From: Protula sp. h YS-2021
Lineage: Eukaryota; Annelida; Polychaeta; Sabellida; Serpulidae
Direction: 5' to 3'
DNA length: 64,000 nucleotides
Assembly (NCBI GenBank): GCA_949752745.1
Contig: OX457025.1
Coordinates: forward strand, 102,596,558-102,660,557
The notes under the pieces were generated by a model. It worked only from the letters and a program-made list of their open reading frames with translations. It searched no databases and was not told the origin of the DNA. Each line of letters begins with the position of its first letter. Within the stretch, counting starts at the first letter, position 1. This document shows, piece after piece, positions 43,682 through 57,400 of the stretch. The position numbers were made by a program, and so were the translations under genes.

Positions 43682-44240
43682 AACTTTCACTAATGTAAAT
43701 TGTAGATACAAAAGTGTCTCCAGCTGCAGTTATGGATATCTATACAAGAATATGCGCATGATAATAACTACATGTGTAAGAAATGCCAGGGGGATGTAGC
43801 TGGGTTTAAACAATGCTTTAAACCCCCTTTTTGGAAAACGCAGAGTACTGAAAAATTACCGAGCCACTTGTAACCTATTTGGCACACCGTGCGGACGCTT
43901 CTGGTCTCAAAATTATCTCTCCCCTTTCTACGCGGATTTTTTTGCGTAATCATAATAACATATGTCTTATCAATAATCCTTTATCCCTGGGAAGCAATTA
44001 TAATGATATTCTAAATTGGGGAACACAACAATTTTCAAGCTGTACAACAGCTTTAAGATATTTAATAAATAGAAAAAAATACGTTTGACTTTTGGCTTAC
44101 ATTGATATATTGGGTGTATATGAACTTCAGTATAGAATTTTCCTCGAATGGTAATTCTGTATATAATTTTTCTCAAGTACCCCGACAATTTTAATTTTAT
44201 CCTATTTGGAAACATCCGTTTTCTCATCCATTATTCTAGA

Positions 44241-44403
44241 ACGTCCCAAAAAACTTGTACGACTGAGTATTCAGCAAATCACTTCACAATTTGCAGATGA
44301 TGCTGCAAGTCTATACTCTGCTGTAATTGATAGTCCGCGGGGAGTGCCAATTTTGTTAAAAGGGATGGGGATACGTAATTTGAGTACCTCGCTTTTCGCA
44401 TAA
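44241..44403 (+). CDS. Possible isolated exon, unknown gene
   Basis: A typical acceptor (CCATTATTCTAG) precedes RPKKLVRLSIQQITSQFADD and SLYSAVIDSPRGVPILLK. A second possible terminal exon follows near 44559, reading FEIIATDAEGASVSSPSMEH before a TGA, with AATAAA near 44950. I cannot link them to a family. They might be one small gene downstream of the RLR or decayed sequence. Confidence 0.3.
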
Positions 44404-45375
44404 AAAGGCGGGGGGGGGCGGTTCTTTCAGACCAATTCTGCGTTTGGTGGAAAAAGGGATTTTTTTCAGAGTCAGCAATTATGGGTCATTTAGACAGACA
44501 CGCATAGCAACCAATCGGAACATGCGTGGCCTCCCGGGAATGTGTTTTATTCGAAATCATAGCGACTGATGCTGAGGGAGCATCTGTCAGCTCCCCGTCC
44601 ATGGAGCATTGATCTGTACAAAGAAGTACGAAAGCCTCCTACTGAGCTCATCCACTTGTAGACTGCCTATATTCCAGTTATCTCCAACTCCATTTTGCAC
44701 ATTTCCTGCCACAAGCTGGACCAATTTTTAAGAGAATTGTATATCAAAGTTCTTAATATTAAAATCAGCAATAACAATTTTTATTTATATTTTACTTTCT
44801 GCAATCCGATTTATTTGAGATTTTGTATCGTTGTAATTTTTTGTATCACACAATATGATTGGTTAATTTTGTGCGCAATCCTAGTATCTTAATGACATCA
44901 TTGTGATTGGCAACTGCGCAATCAGCAGACTATAGAACTCATTCAACCAAATAAAGTATGCTTTTTAATCGATGTAATTGACAAATCTATTGAATAGTAC
45001 ATAAATGAAAGCCATAACAATGGTATATTTACAATTTCACCATTCATATATCAGTTTTAATTTGATCACGCTTCATAGCAAATTCAGAGGTACAGTGTTA
45101 AGTGAACGTGATTTTGAAAAAGTAATAAAAAGATAGAAGTTAATTGTCAGTCATACGCGTTTGTATAACAGGAGAAGCTGTGGCCACCGAGGCGTATCTC
45201 GACGAAATTCACTGTATAACCATACGACACCAGCGGTAGCAGAAAATGAAAACTGACACCCTGTAAATCTCTACACAGGCAAGTCACTAAGTCTTTAAAA
45301 CATGAGTACTTCATAAAGTAATAAGAACATAAAGTACTTTGTACTGTATTTGGAAACAGTTTTACTAATTGAACC

Positions 45376-45423
<48 letters not shown>

Positions 45424-45477
45424 GTAATAATAATAAAAATAATAATAATAATAATGATAATAATAATAATAATAATA
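45376..45477. repeat. (AAT)n microsatellite
   Basis: About 100 bp of AAT repeats with a few interruptions. Confidence 0.97.
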
Positions 45478-45779
45478 CGGTCTTTTAGAAGTAGCCAGTG
45501 AGTCAAATACTGAACTGATTAATCGATGTTAAAGACTTTAGTATTACTTTTTCTCTTGGAAAAGTGTTTCACTTTTTGTTGCAGTGTTGCCTTTCAGTTA
45601 AAGCTTTAAATGTGCAGTATGATATCATGTACGCCATGAAATTATGTTTTCTTTGCTTTCTGTGAAGCGTCATGAGGCGTCATTTTACTTTGGGTGCGGC
45701 ATGTTTTTACTTTCAATTTTAACTGTTTAAACATTTTTACCCTGCTGTTACTTCCTCTAAGAATGCTATAGATTTATTT

Positions 45780-48370
45780 ATTCTAAACATTTATAATGCG
45801 CTTATCTAAACTAGCCCTGAGTGCCAAACATTAGTTAAAAAATAAATTAAAATTAAGTAAACTGATTTGGCATGGAATACTGATCAGGTATAATATAAAC
45901 TTTAATAATATGCAACTCTAAACAAGTAAGCCTTCAATGATTTCTTTAACACATATAAAGAAGAACACTTTTTAACATCGTCCAGAAGCTCATTCCAGAG
46001 TTAAGGACCGTAGTTACAAAATGCTCTGTCACCAAATTTAGTGTTTGTTCTGTGTTCGTGAGGTGAGCACTGTTCGGAGAATCGCAGAGTATGCATAGTT
46101 TGATACGATTTAGCTAGTTCACAGAGATATTCAAGAGCATGTCCCCGTTTACAATTAAAAATGAAGACTAAATTCTTAAGGAAAATTCCAAACTCTGTTG
46201 GCAACCAATGTCAATCTTACAGTGGGATGACGTAGTCGTGTCTTTTAGCATTGTAAATTAAACATGCAGCAGCATATTGGACTAGTTGCAGACGATTCAT
46301 ATGACATTTATTTACACCAAACAATATTGAATTAGAATAGTCGATGCAAGAAATCAAATAAGAATGAACTAGTTTTGTTGCTTCAGAGGTAAGATACCTT
46401 CTATCAATATTTCTCAGATAGTACAAACTAGAATTGTCCTTTAAATTAACAAATTGGTTCAATGACACACAGGAGTTTATAACTGCACCGAGATTTGTAA
46501 CATGTGAGGAGGATGTGATGTTACTTGAACCAACCTTTATATCAATTTTTGAGACTTTAGCCAAATTTTGCCTGGAACCAAATAAAATCAACTTGTTTAT
46601 TCGTCATTCAGCTTTAAAAAGTTTGCAAACATCTAGCTTTTGAATTTTGATATACACTGCCTCAGGTCATGAAGACGTTCCTTAAAATTAGATCTGAGGT
46701 CGAAGGCAATATACTGCTGAGAATCGTTTGCATAAAAGTGATAATCCATGTTATATCGTTTAGTAATATCAGACAACGGAGAGATATACACTGTGAGCAA
46801 CAAAAGACCCAGAACGGATCCTTGGGGCACCCCTTGGGATAGACACACTGATTCCGAAAGAACTCCGTTTATAACCATTGAGCGCCGCTCGAGAGACTAC
46901 ATGATGTCACTCTGAACTCTTAGTAAAGCAGGTTCTGTCAAACAATATTTTCTATATGCAGATTAAAATTTATCCAATACATTATTCAATAGGAAATGTT
47001 TATCCAGACCCACTGCAATAACTCGCTCAATCAATTTCGTTAGATAACTTAGGTTTGAGTCTGGCCTATAGTTTTTAAGTATATCCGGGTCCAGATAGGC
47101 TTTTACTGAGCCGAATCAGAAGAGCTTGTTTCAGGCTGTCAGGCCCAGTTGCTTGTGACAACGACATATTCACTATTTGTACCAAAATATTCAAAACTTC
47201 GTCAGAGCAAATCTTGAAAAGCCAGGAGGGAAGTGGGTCTAAGGAGCATGTCGCAGGTGAGGCTTTGGTCATTATAGATTTTACTTCCTCGGGAGTGACA
47301 GGTGAAAATTCATTCAATTTTGTTCCAGAGAAATTGTTCTCATCTTGGAATGTTTGGAACATTTTCATCCCTTCTTCGTATGAAACATCGTTACGGATTT
47401 TAATAATTTTGTCAAAAAAGAATGCAAAATACATTAAGTGCGACATTGGAGGGTAAGGCAGTAGCTCTTTTGTAACGTTGAACAGTCGTTTCTGATCAGA
47501 CTGCGATTCCAAAATTTGATTCGAGTACATTTCAGACTTTGCAGCATCACACAGTTTATTTATAAAGTCACATCGCTTTCTATACTTTAGTTTATCCATT
47601 TCAAGGCCGGACTTTGCATGCGTCTTTCAAGTCGGCGTCGAATAACAATTTGTTGAATTGTTGAAGGATATTGTTGCTAAACCATTTAGTGTTTGGTCGA
47701 ATTGTGACTGTTTTTGTAATTTCTGGAGCTTTGACTTGGTGCTGTAGAAGACATGTTTACGGGGAGAATGACAAGACGGGGAGAATGGCTTGTTGTCTGG
47801 CTGTTTTAAGACTGTGACATGTTTTCTTGTGGCTTACTGTTTGCAGGACTTTGTGATGGACGGGCTGAAGAAAATGAGAAACCCAAACATGGGCATGACA
47901 ACCTTCCACCTCTACATTGTGAAGTAGATGGTACTCGTGCACAGGCTTCTAGTTCAAGGTAATCCTGCTGGTAAGTGATTAAGTGCCCTCCCTGTAATTT
48001 CTGGAGCGTGTTTGTCAACAACTGCTTGAACGGATGAATTATAATAATCTACAGCCGAAACGACATCCTCTGAACTGGGGAGCTGAATAGCTAAAATGTC
48101 TTGCTTGAAGTGATCAACATTGTATTAATTGATTTTTTTGAGCTTAACTACTTTTTGCTCGCGTGGTGGTCTCTGAAATCCGATGTTGAATGAAAGTAAA
48201 TCAAGTAAGACAGTGACTGGCTATGACTGCACTATCATCATCATGACCAAGCTATGTTTCAGTAATCAATAGAACACCCAAGTTGTCCTGAATGATTAAG
48301 TTATTTATATGACTGGACTTATTTCGTATAGACCTGGCATTGATGAGACCGCATCATAATAGTAAAACTG
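45780..48370 (-). pseudogene. Degenerate CR1/jockey-type LINE
   Basis: On the - strand, from high to low coordinates: the endonuclease start (LINARSIRNKSSHINN, with later stops), a region with PATCSLDPLPSWLFK, reverse transcriptase motifs QGVPQGSVLG and HFYANDSQQY (the YADD box is changed to YAND), a thumb/C-terminal part (NLGAVINSCVSLNQFV), and the typical end FGDRAF...LWNELL. Several frameshifts and stops break it. A copy of a neighbouring gene's exon is inserted at 47730-47992. Confidence 0.85.
47847..47970 (+). pseudogene. Duplicated exon copy 1 with in-frame stop, inside the LINE
   Basis: This copy of the exon at 48952-49075 keeps its acceptor TTTGCAG and donor GTAAGT but has TAG (47925-47927) in frame after the Val-Lys codons. 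The block holding it is bordered by direct repeats of TGTAATTTCTGGAGC (47715 and 47993). Confidence 0.75.
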
Positions 48371-48951
48371 AAAGCTAAGGCAAAAGTTTAATAAAGAACT
48401 GACAAGCAATGTGATACAAATGGCTATGAAATGAACCTCTGGTAGGTTGTTTGAGGGACTTTGTTTCAGGTTTGATTTGTACACATTCTGCCTTAAAACA
48501 TACAAAAACTTTAATAACACTGCTAACACATATGATAAATAGTGCGTAAAGATTGAAGAACTGGAGTCCTGGTCAACTTCAATGATTACTGACTTGGGAA
48601 TCTGTTAGTTAGATTACAGCATTTACTGAAGTCATGTAACAATTTTTAATACTTGTGAAGAATCACACAGTTTATTTATATAGTCACATTACTTTCTATA
48701 CTTTAGTTTATCCATTTCAAGGCCGAACTTTACATGCGTCGTTCAAGTCGGCGTCGAATAACAATTTATTGAAGGATATTGTTGTTAAACCATTTAGTGT
48801 TTGGTCGAATTGTGACTGTTTTTGTAATTTCTGGAGCTTTGACTTGGTGCTGTAGAAGACATGTTTAAGTCAAAGTGACGACGGGGAGAATGGCTTGTTG
48901 TCTGGCTGTTTTAAGACTGTGACATGTTTTCTTGTGGCTTACTGTTTGCAG

Positions 48952-49075
48952 GACTTTGTGATGGACGGGCTGAAGAAAATGGGGAACCCAAACATGGGCA
49001 TGACAACCTTCCACCTCTATATTGTGAAGGAAATGGTGCTCGTGTACAGGCTTCCAGCTCAAGGCAATCCTGCTG
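48952..49075 (+). CDS. Exon of unrecognised gene X
   Basis: It is a 124-nt exon with acceptor ACTGTTTGCAG and donor GCTG|GTAAGT. It encodes DFVMDGLKKMGNPNMGMTTF and YIVKEMVLVYRLPAQGNPAG, phase 0 to 1. I recognise no family. Upstream exons are not identified. Confidence 0.55.
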
Positions 49076-49375
49076 GTAAGTGATTAAGTGCTCTCCTCAC
49101 CTCCAATTCACGCCCCTTACTAAAACACACTTACTGTAGGCCATCGAACACACGTGGCGTTTTAGATTTTAGACTAACGAGCACACGTGTCGTTTTATGT
49201 TGTAGGCCATCAAGAACACATGAGAAGTGAGTAAAATTGGTTACATGTTGACGCCTAAGCAGCTAGACTCCATCGACAATCTCGACCACAACCGCATTAA
49301 GGCGCTGTGGGCGTATAAAATAAAAATGAATGTGTGACGCATACGGGAATTGACACGATGTTCGCGTTGTGACAG

Positions 49376-49557
49376 GGCAAGAAGAAGATGCAGGGGTACT
49401 GGCTGGGGGCGTTCTTCTATTAGCTGGGGTTAGGGGTTCTGGTCAAGCAGAAATGCTACAAACAGCACTCCGCGGTAGCTTCATACCACTAAGTCTTCCA
49501 AACCGAAATCACTATCCAGGACAAGGTCCACGGGAGCCTTCCGACTTCTATTCATGA
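49376..49557 (+). CDS. Probable terminal exon of gene X
   Basis: The acceptor is GTTGTGACAG, and it continues in phase 1 from the exon at 48952. It encodes GQEEDAGVLAGGVLLLAGVR and ends EPSDFYS with TGA. An AATAAA lies about 140 bases later. A hydrophobic stretch (LAGGVLLLAGV) is too short to be a sure membrane span. Confidence 0.45.
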
Positions 49558-49849
49558 TGTTCGGTTTTATGTTTAACTTCCGGTTTCCGTGCTTTGTTTA
49601 TGTGGGCGGTATTTTGGAAAGTGGGTCGTGGAGCGCTGGGTAGATTTGGTTACTTGGGATTCGTGTACCGATAAGGCGATTGCTATTTTTTCAATTGAAA
49701 TAAACTGTTTTCCAAGTATTTGCACCACTGATACAAGAAGAAGTAAATTAAAACAGATACTAAAAACGTAAATGTAATATAACTACATGTCGTGTTGAGC
49801 AGGAAAGGGGGTGTGGCACTGACGCAGTTTTTTTTGTTTTTGCTTTCAG

Positions 49850-50140
49850 ATCCGGAACCCGCCTGAAGACGGCATGTTCATCTTCCTCATATACTTGTGG
49901 AGTAGACAGATTCTCGACCAACGGCCTGTGGCAAAGTGCGCCCCGATGCCAATCACTAACCTGATAGCTGAGACCTGGCGGGAATGGGACAGTAAAAGAT
50001 CCGAATCGCGTCCAGGAACTCCACCTTGTCCGGTCTACCACACCCGCCACTCTCGCAGAGAATTCATCATAGCGCTAGATCTGAACCACATAGGGATCTC
50101 AGCCATACGCTGGGTGCTCCGTAGACTCCGCCACCCCTAA
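49850..50140 (+). CDS. Terminal exon of an unrecognised gene (or alternative end of gene X)
   Basis: After acceptor TTTGCTTTCAG it reads IRNPPEDGMFIFLIYLWSRQ through SRREFIIALDLNHIGISAIR, ending LRHP and TAA. Its phase (0) does not match the upstream exon's donor phase, so it needs another exon or belongs to a different gene. Codon use looks real. Confidence 0.45.
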   Translation: MRNPPEDGMFIFLIYLWSRQILDQRPVAKCAPMPITNLIAETWREWDSKRSESRPGTPPCPVYHTRHSRREFIIALDLNHIGISAIRWVLRRLRHP

Positions 50141-53100
50141 GCCGTTCTAGTTGTCGTCGTCAGAGCAACGTGTCTGATGTAATATTTATAATTACTTCGT
50201 ACTTTGGATACTTCAAACACTTAAAACAAATACTTTAGGCATTTGCGTTTATGGTAAACAAACAAACCCATTCTTAGTGTACAGAAGCAATTCGCTCCAT
50301 TCTTATTATTCAGGAATAGAATGAAACTTTGGTAGAGAAAAATTTTGGATCTATGCAATGTTTTTAAGCTAGCGTTTAAATACATGCTTATAAAGTGCTC
50401 ACAACTGTTGTTCGTGTATTTGTTAATGTGTGCTTAAGTGCTAAGTGAATACAGAGGAGTGGTGTCTCTCTGCGTTTTCTATTAGTTGACAAACGCACAG
50501 TGAAATATAAAATTGATTAATGTGGATGACGCTATTTTATTTATTTATTAAGTTTTTTATTTCTGTTTTGGAGGGGACGTGGGACATATCATCAGGTACA
50601 ATGTTTAAACTGTCGGGGTTGATAAAATCTGTAAAATCTTGAACCATACCCTCTCCCCCTCCACTCCACTCTCAGATCTCCCTCCCCGTAGATGGTATTG
50701 CAGGATAAGTGGCTACTTGATTAAGAGCCTCATATGTTCAGTTTCAGATAAAGACTCTTTATGCATGAAGTCAGCACTCGACAACACGGGGCAGATCAGT
50801 TTTTTTCTGAGAAGGGGGGGGGTGGTGGTTGCTAGGGTCGCAGTTTTCAAGGGTGTTGTGGTATAAGTTATTTTTTTCCCATGAAAACAAAAAAAATTGG
50901 GACAAAAACACATGGTGCAACGATGACTCCCTTCCCCAATTCCCCTCACCACCAGTAAAATTTTCACCTCAGTTTGAAATATGGTTACATTAGCAGTTCT
51001 GTCCATTCATTACACACTCGAAACCACTTGGTAGACGTCACTGAGATGACATATGCGGCTTGAAAAAAGTTTATGTTGTCAAGAAAAAATAAGCCGCTCA
51101 AAAAATATTTTTAACTTCTAGTTGATATTAGAAGTGAAGCTGCCAATAATATCATTTGTCCTTAATTTGTTCATTCATTCAGCAGCATTGTTTTATAAAG
51201 CAGCTATAAAACTTTCCTAACAGTAACATGTTTTTGATAAATCACATTATAAGGTCGACCGTTCTAAGCGGGCAATATCTATTGATTAAAGTGATGTCGA
51301 GAATTTAGTAATGTTGAAGAAAGCTCTAAATGGGACATAACTTAATAGTGAAAGCAACGTAAAAATAGGGCAACGAAACTACGTAAAACAGAGACAATTT
51401 TACTAAAATTGGCGCAATGTGAAATTGGTGATTTTTATCAATTAACCTTTTGGCAGTATATTTCTGGACTTTTCTGACTGCCAAAAAAGTGTCCCTATCT
51501 CATAATAGCTACAATAAAATGTTTAAAGGCGGTATAACTCATTTTTTCACAACAGTCCTTTCCAGAGTTTTCAGGTGTCCACAATAGCCAAGAAGACCAC
51601 AGGCTGCTTCATACATAACTGTGTGTAGAGATCAAATGACCAAAGCCAGGACAGGTTTAGCAATATTAAAAACAAGTTTCAAGCTTTTGAAAAAATCAAT
51701 TATTATATCACACAGGTATCAAATCTAAAAAGAACCAAGTATTTTAAAAATGATCAAATCTTAAACACATGTTTCAAATCTTTATAAAAAACAATATCAA
51801 CTCCTTGAACAATAAAAAAATCTAGAAAACAATCTGAAATCCTAAAAACAAGCACTAGAAGTCCTGTAAGATGGCCAAAAAGTGAAATGTCCATTTCAAA
51901 ACTGGCTATTGAAAATCTGTGAAAGACCGGAAGTTAACCAATCTGTGGTGGATCCAAAAGAGAATTTTCACAAGAGGTCTGGCTTTATAGGTGTCCTATA
52001 AAATTTGAAAGCACTTCGTCTAAAATTTAATGAAAAAGGAAGAACCATTTTTTATAAAAACTGGATCTCTAAAACAAAAATTTGACAATCCGGAATGATG
52101 CCAATTTTTGCAATGTCGCAAAGCGAAAGAAAGAAAATCTTTTATAATTCAGAAGTTTTTGGAAATTACTTACAAAATGATTTAAAATGCTGCCCATATG
52201 TCAACCTAATTTCATAATACATAACCAATATTCATGCAATATGTACAAGAAATCTGACGAAACTGTGGGAGAAAAATACTTCAAAATTGGCCACCATTTT
52301 GACCATCTCTGCAGGGTGTCTACCCTATAATTTTCAATTTAAATAGAGAAACACCTCGTACACTAATAAAAAAATTATTAGCAATTGATCAAAATTTGCA
52401 GGAGAAGAAGGACTTGGAGAATAGGCTGCCAAAATTTTTTAAACACTGCCATTTGCAAAATATTTGACGGATCGCCACAAAAGTAAATTTGAAACAGAGA
52501 ACTCACATTGGAAACATTCACACAAAATTCTAATGAAATCTAGAAAAAATCTTATGAAATTTATGGGGGAAGCATCAAACCAACATACAAAATAATTATG
52601 TAACGACCTTTTGAAACAGAAGATCAATTGGAATCCATTGCCATGAAATAAGTATGAAGTTGTTCCGGTTTTTTTCTTTTTTTCTTATGTTTTATGGTGT
52701 CCAGAAACGTCCTGCTACACTATTTGATGCAGGAAGACAAAATTTGTGTAGAGGGTGACAAGATGCCGCCGAATCCGAACTATTTTAAACGGTTTAGGTC
52801 AAATTACAATTTTTTGCAGCAAAATAATTCCAAAATCCTTCCAGTCCCTTATTAAGAGGAGCTTTGACTTTAGAGCACTTATGAATAATCATCGGATCTC
52901 GCTAAAACCGTAAATATTACCGTGCGTCTGCGGTCAAAGTGAAGTATTTTTCAAAATCCTTCTCAAACTGTTTTCACGAAAAATTGCTAAAGATGTCATA
53001 TCCAAGTTTGAATCATAAACGTTTTGAGTAGTGATTACAGAGTTTAGAGATTTTCCACTCTTTGGGTATAGATGACATTACATAAGGTGCAACTCGGTGA

Positions 53101-54240
53101 CCTTGACCTTTTTGGTTACGGTCGAGGTAAAACCGGAATGTGACCATTGTTTTGAAAACAGTTAGAGACCCTTTGGCCTAAAGGTCTTTATATAGGAGGT
53201 GCTGCCGCGGTGGACTTCTTCTCAGACAGGAAATAACATAAATATTTTCTTTCCTGGGTCTTTCAATTATCTAGACGAATTCGGTCCAGTTAGTTCTATC
53301 ATTTTAATTAATTGAATTTCAAGTTACGTTATACAAGTCTACGTTGATTAAGATTTTTTGGCTTCAAAGACGTGCACCATGTAGCACTGGTTCACTAGAA
53401 GTACAAACGCCTCTTTCTACTTTTAATTTTAATTCTTGTGCTTGTTTTATTTTCTGTTTTACAATATATTACAGTCTGGCTATTGGTGTATTAAATCACG
53501 TTCCGAAAACTCTTATGTACTTATATCAATATATTATCGCATTAAACACGTGTTAAACACGCTTCCTCACAAGCTGCTCACAAGTTTAGCTCTAAACCAT
53601 GACATAAAATGTGATAACAAATGGTCTAAAATATAGCCTAAAATTCCATATCCATTCTCAATTTTTTGGGTATTATGTTTTGTATTTTGAAAAAAATAAT
53701 ATTTTATGATCTTATTCATACTCCGCTTCAAACAAGCAGTGAAAAGTCTCGTTTTTAATGTCAACAAGTAAAGTTCATGCAAAAAGCTTTACTTTCGGCG
53801 TTTCCTCCGACGCACATTTCGCAAAGTTAATTTCTTGCAATAGGTCTCTTTGTTACAACATTTTTATTTAAATGCGCCATTAATCATCTGCATCAACAAC
53901 GACAGAAACCACAAAAGCAGCAGCAACAGCAGTAGCAACAACAGCAACAACAATAACAACAAAATTAATCATCTGTAATTCTCGATAACCAGCTACTTGA
54001 ATCTAACTTTCAGTGACAAGTTACATTAAAAGACAAATCTAGAAAAAATAACAAACAACAAAAATAGAAAAAAATAGCAATGAAATTAACATCGTTTGAC
54101 AACGAAACGTTTTTTAGAATTAAAGAATAATTTGGATTTATAATTTACAATGAATGAAACGTAAAAAAGTTATCATTTAGGGTTTTGTTTTTGCAATAAT
54201 ATCAAACGCAGATACTCGGTTTACTTTAGTACTGAGTACT
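50141..54240. other. Intergenic; no gene recognised
   Basis: AT-rich DNA with short frames only. 51.5-53.2 kb reads like old, diverged repeat without recognisable protein similarity. Confidence 0.5.
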
Positions 54241-54243
54241 GCA

Positions 54244-54358
54244 ATATCCTTTGATGAACCTAGCGTACAAAAAGTATGCAAGTACACCCACTAGGATCAA
54301 ATTAATTGGATTGTCCCTCGGAAGTATGGCTACCAGAGCAACCACCCATAATCTTCAT
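54244..54358 (-). pseudogene. Second copy of the HSPA12-like membrane tail
   Basis: It starts ATGAAGATTATGGGTG, like the functional tail's ATGAAAATTATAGCAGG, and after a small indel reads VALVAILPRDNPINLILVGV, then LAYFLYARFIKG in one frame to a TAA. The functional copy is VAIVLLRDPINFFLACVIAY then LLYDRYIRG. It may be a decayed duplicate or an alternative terminal segment. Confidence 0.7.
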
Positions 54359-54409
54359 GCAAAATACCAATAGGGTGTACTTCATACTTGCTGTATTCTC
54401 GGTAATGCG

Positions 54410-57400
54410 CTACCCCCTTATGTACCTGTCATACAAAAGGTATGCAATTACACAAGCCAGGAAAAAGTTGATTGGGTCGCGCAGCAGAACTATCGCTACC
54501 AGGGTAATCACCCCTGCTATAATTTTCATGCGAGTATCCATCTGGACGAGAAAATCATCATAGAAGCTGGGAATGGGCTTACGCTTGATGAAGCAGGCCT
54601 GGGTAATACCGTCTATGACTGTAGCCTGGAGGGCGTGGGTGTCGTCATGCAAGTTGATCATTTGCAGGTACACTTTGACGGACGGCCTCTGGTGTCGAGT
54701 TATATTTGGCTGAATCTCCAATGGAAACTCCAGAAAAATATCCCCATTTCTATAAATAGCTACAACATTTTCATCCACTAATTCATCTCGGTAAAAAGTG
54801 GAATGGTAAGTGTTTCCTTTGATGATCGTGGTTCCCTTGCCAAGGAGGTGAGGATGGAAAGAGCTGTCATAGTTAGCCACAAAGTACCTCGTGGACACCC
54901 CGTAGTTTGCATCCACTTTGTACGTAGTAACGCATTGGTGCGAGCGACTATAAGCGATTGCTCCACGGAGTACTCCCTGCTCCGGATTCTTTGGAATCAC
55001 TACCACAGCACGTTCTCCTACAGTTTCTCTTACCTTTTCCTGGAAGTAGACACATGACGCAAAGCCTCCAGCCAGATACACCGCTTCAATCGCCTTGTCC
55101 TCTTCTCTTCTGTCTAATTCTCGGTTAATGAATGACGTTATGGTCGAGACAGTTTCATCAAATAATCCTAGAACCACGTGCTTGGGTATTCGTAGGTGAC
55201 CACTATTGAATTCTAGGCCATTCGAATCGCTTTCTAGGGCTTCGGCTAGTGTCTTCTCACAGCTTTCTGTTTCTGCCCAAAGCTTGTATTCGCTCTCAAA
55301 GTTAGAAACACAGGCATCACTGAGCAAAATATGCTCCTTATCTTTGCTGAAATTTTTCTTTTTTATCTCAAACTCGGTCGTAAATTTAATCCAGAGAGGA
55401 AGTTTATGTTCCTTTAAATGTGTTATGAATTCCTTGCTCAATATTTGTTGTATCAATTCCTCAAACGCTTTGTTAATATTCTCACCGCCAGCGCTGAATC
55501 CGGAAGGATGGAGCTTTTCGCTAGAGGTGAAGGCCATCCTGTTTCGGGTCTGTATCCATTTTGTTGTTGCATCCACAGTTTTACCTTTGATATGTTGAAA
55601 TGAAAACAATTTGGATAGTAGCTTTCTATTGATCACACCTGTTTTTATAGTGAACAGCATTTTTACGTATGATGGTATTGCTATTATTTTAAAAAGTAAA
55701 ATAAGTTTAAATGATTCCGAGAAATAAAAAATACTCTCTGATATATTTGAATTCCCTGGACTTTTCCTGGGATTGTTAAAGTACAGAAAGATCCCGGTAA
55801 AAAGCGCTAGGAGGAGGTGGCACTTTTGTGACTAGACGCTGTCCGCGAAGTCAGTCAATTTCGTTTTTGAAGGGATCTTTTGGAATTGCAATCCACGTTT
55901 AGTTACAAAAGGTGATAATGTTTTTTTTTAAACTTAGCACCTCACGCTTCGTTGTAGCATTAAAAAGCCATGTTGGCATATGAATGATCCCTTCCTTTTA
56001 AATCCGGCTCTAACCGATTTTTCTAAGGAAAACGAGAGACCCAAGTTCGTTTGAAGACACCTATGAGGGTTCTTGGTCAGGTTTTAAGGTCAAACCACAG
56101 GGCTCACTTCTTTTCCGCTCTCACTGTATTTGGCCCGGTCGTCAGAGTTTTGATTGTGCATTTTTGTAACCAGGTCGGTAATGAAAAAAAAATGAAGTGT
56201 ATTTAGTTCAATACTACGATAAAATCCTACCTCCTGCATCAATAACCAATACGCCCTCACTTGCAGCTAATCTCCTTATATTCAGTGGACTGAGTCTTGC
56301 TGCCAAATCGTGACGTGGGTTTAATTCGTGGCAGAAAGCAAAGGCCGCATCACCCTCCAGCATAAGCATTAGATTCGTCGCTTTCATTTCGGAGATTAGT
56401 CCAGCCTGCAAGTGAAATGCTCTTTTTAAACTCGGATTAGCGTTGGATTACTTTTGGATAAGCTTAAGATTAGTTTATGATTTTCAGACTCGCTTAAGTA
56501 AGCCAAGCTAATCCTGTGAAGTATTCAGACTTCGGCATAAATCTTAGCTTAACTAATCCTGGCCAGTCTACATCCGTGAATTTTCACACTGTGGCTTTGC
56601 TTAAGATTAACTGATCCAGAAAGGATTAATTAATGCTGCTTTTCATATTAAGATTTGCGCTGGATTACACAAGCTAATTCTAAGCAAATCCACAGTACGA
56701 AAAGAACAATACATTGACGTTTGCTAACAACACATGTAATAAGTGACGCCACAATATACTTTCTCTGTTGCACTATTGGCCTACCAAATTCCAGTCTTTC
56801 TATGTTGCTGTAGATTTGGTACAGAAACGATCTTAAATACCCATAAAGCGACTTTTAAAATACCATCCAATGCAAAATACATCTTTCTAAAGTGTGTCGC
56901 ATGGTTTTTTTCGACATTGCCATTTTTGACCTAATGTTAAAGTTAAGTAAATGAAAATAAATAAATGTAAATTTATGAAACTAATACTTTACTCTATTAC
57001 TAATCAACTTTGCGTAAAGTTTTTACAAATAGAAGTCGAAACAACGTCTCTCGGAGTCGAAGAAGCGTCATTGTATGGACGTAGGGAAAACAGCTTTAGG
57101 ATATGTAAATTGATATAAAATTGCCATTTTGACAACGAGAATCATAGTGTGTTCATCCCAATCACAGTACAACACCTAGGGCTATCCCAATCACAGTACA
57201 ACACATAGGGTCATTCCAATCACAGTACAACACTTAGGATCATCCGGTACCGCAGCGTATTATAAAGTTGAATTCAATTAATATTTTAAAACATTGGGAA
57301 TAAATGCTTTGGTCTATTTACGAAGTGCCCTGTCTTGGATGCAATTTCCAGTGAACAATTGCATAACGAGGTTGTTTTTAAATGAACATCCCCGTCTATA

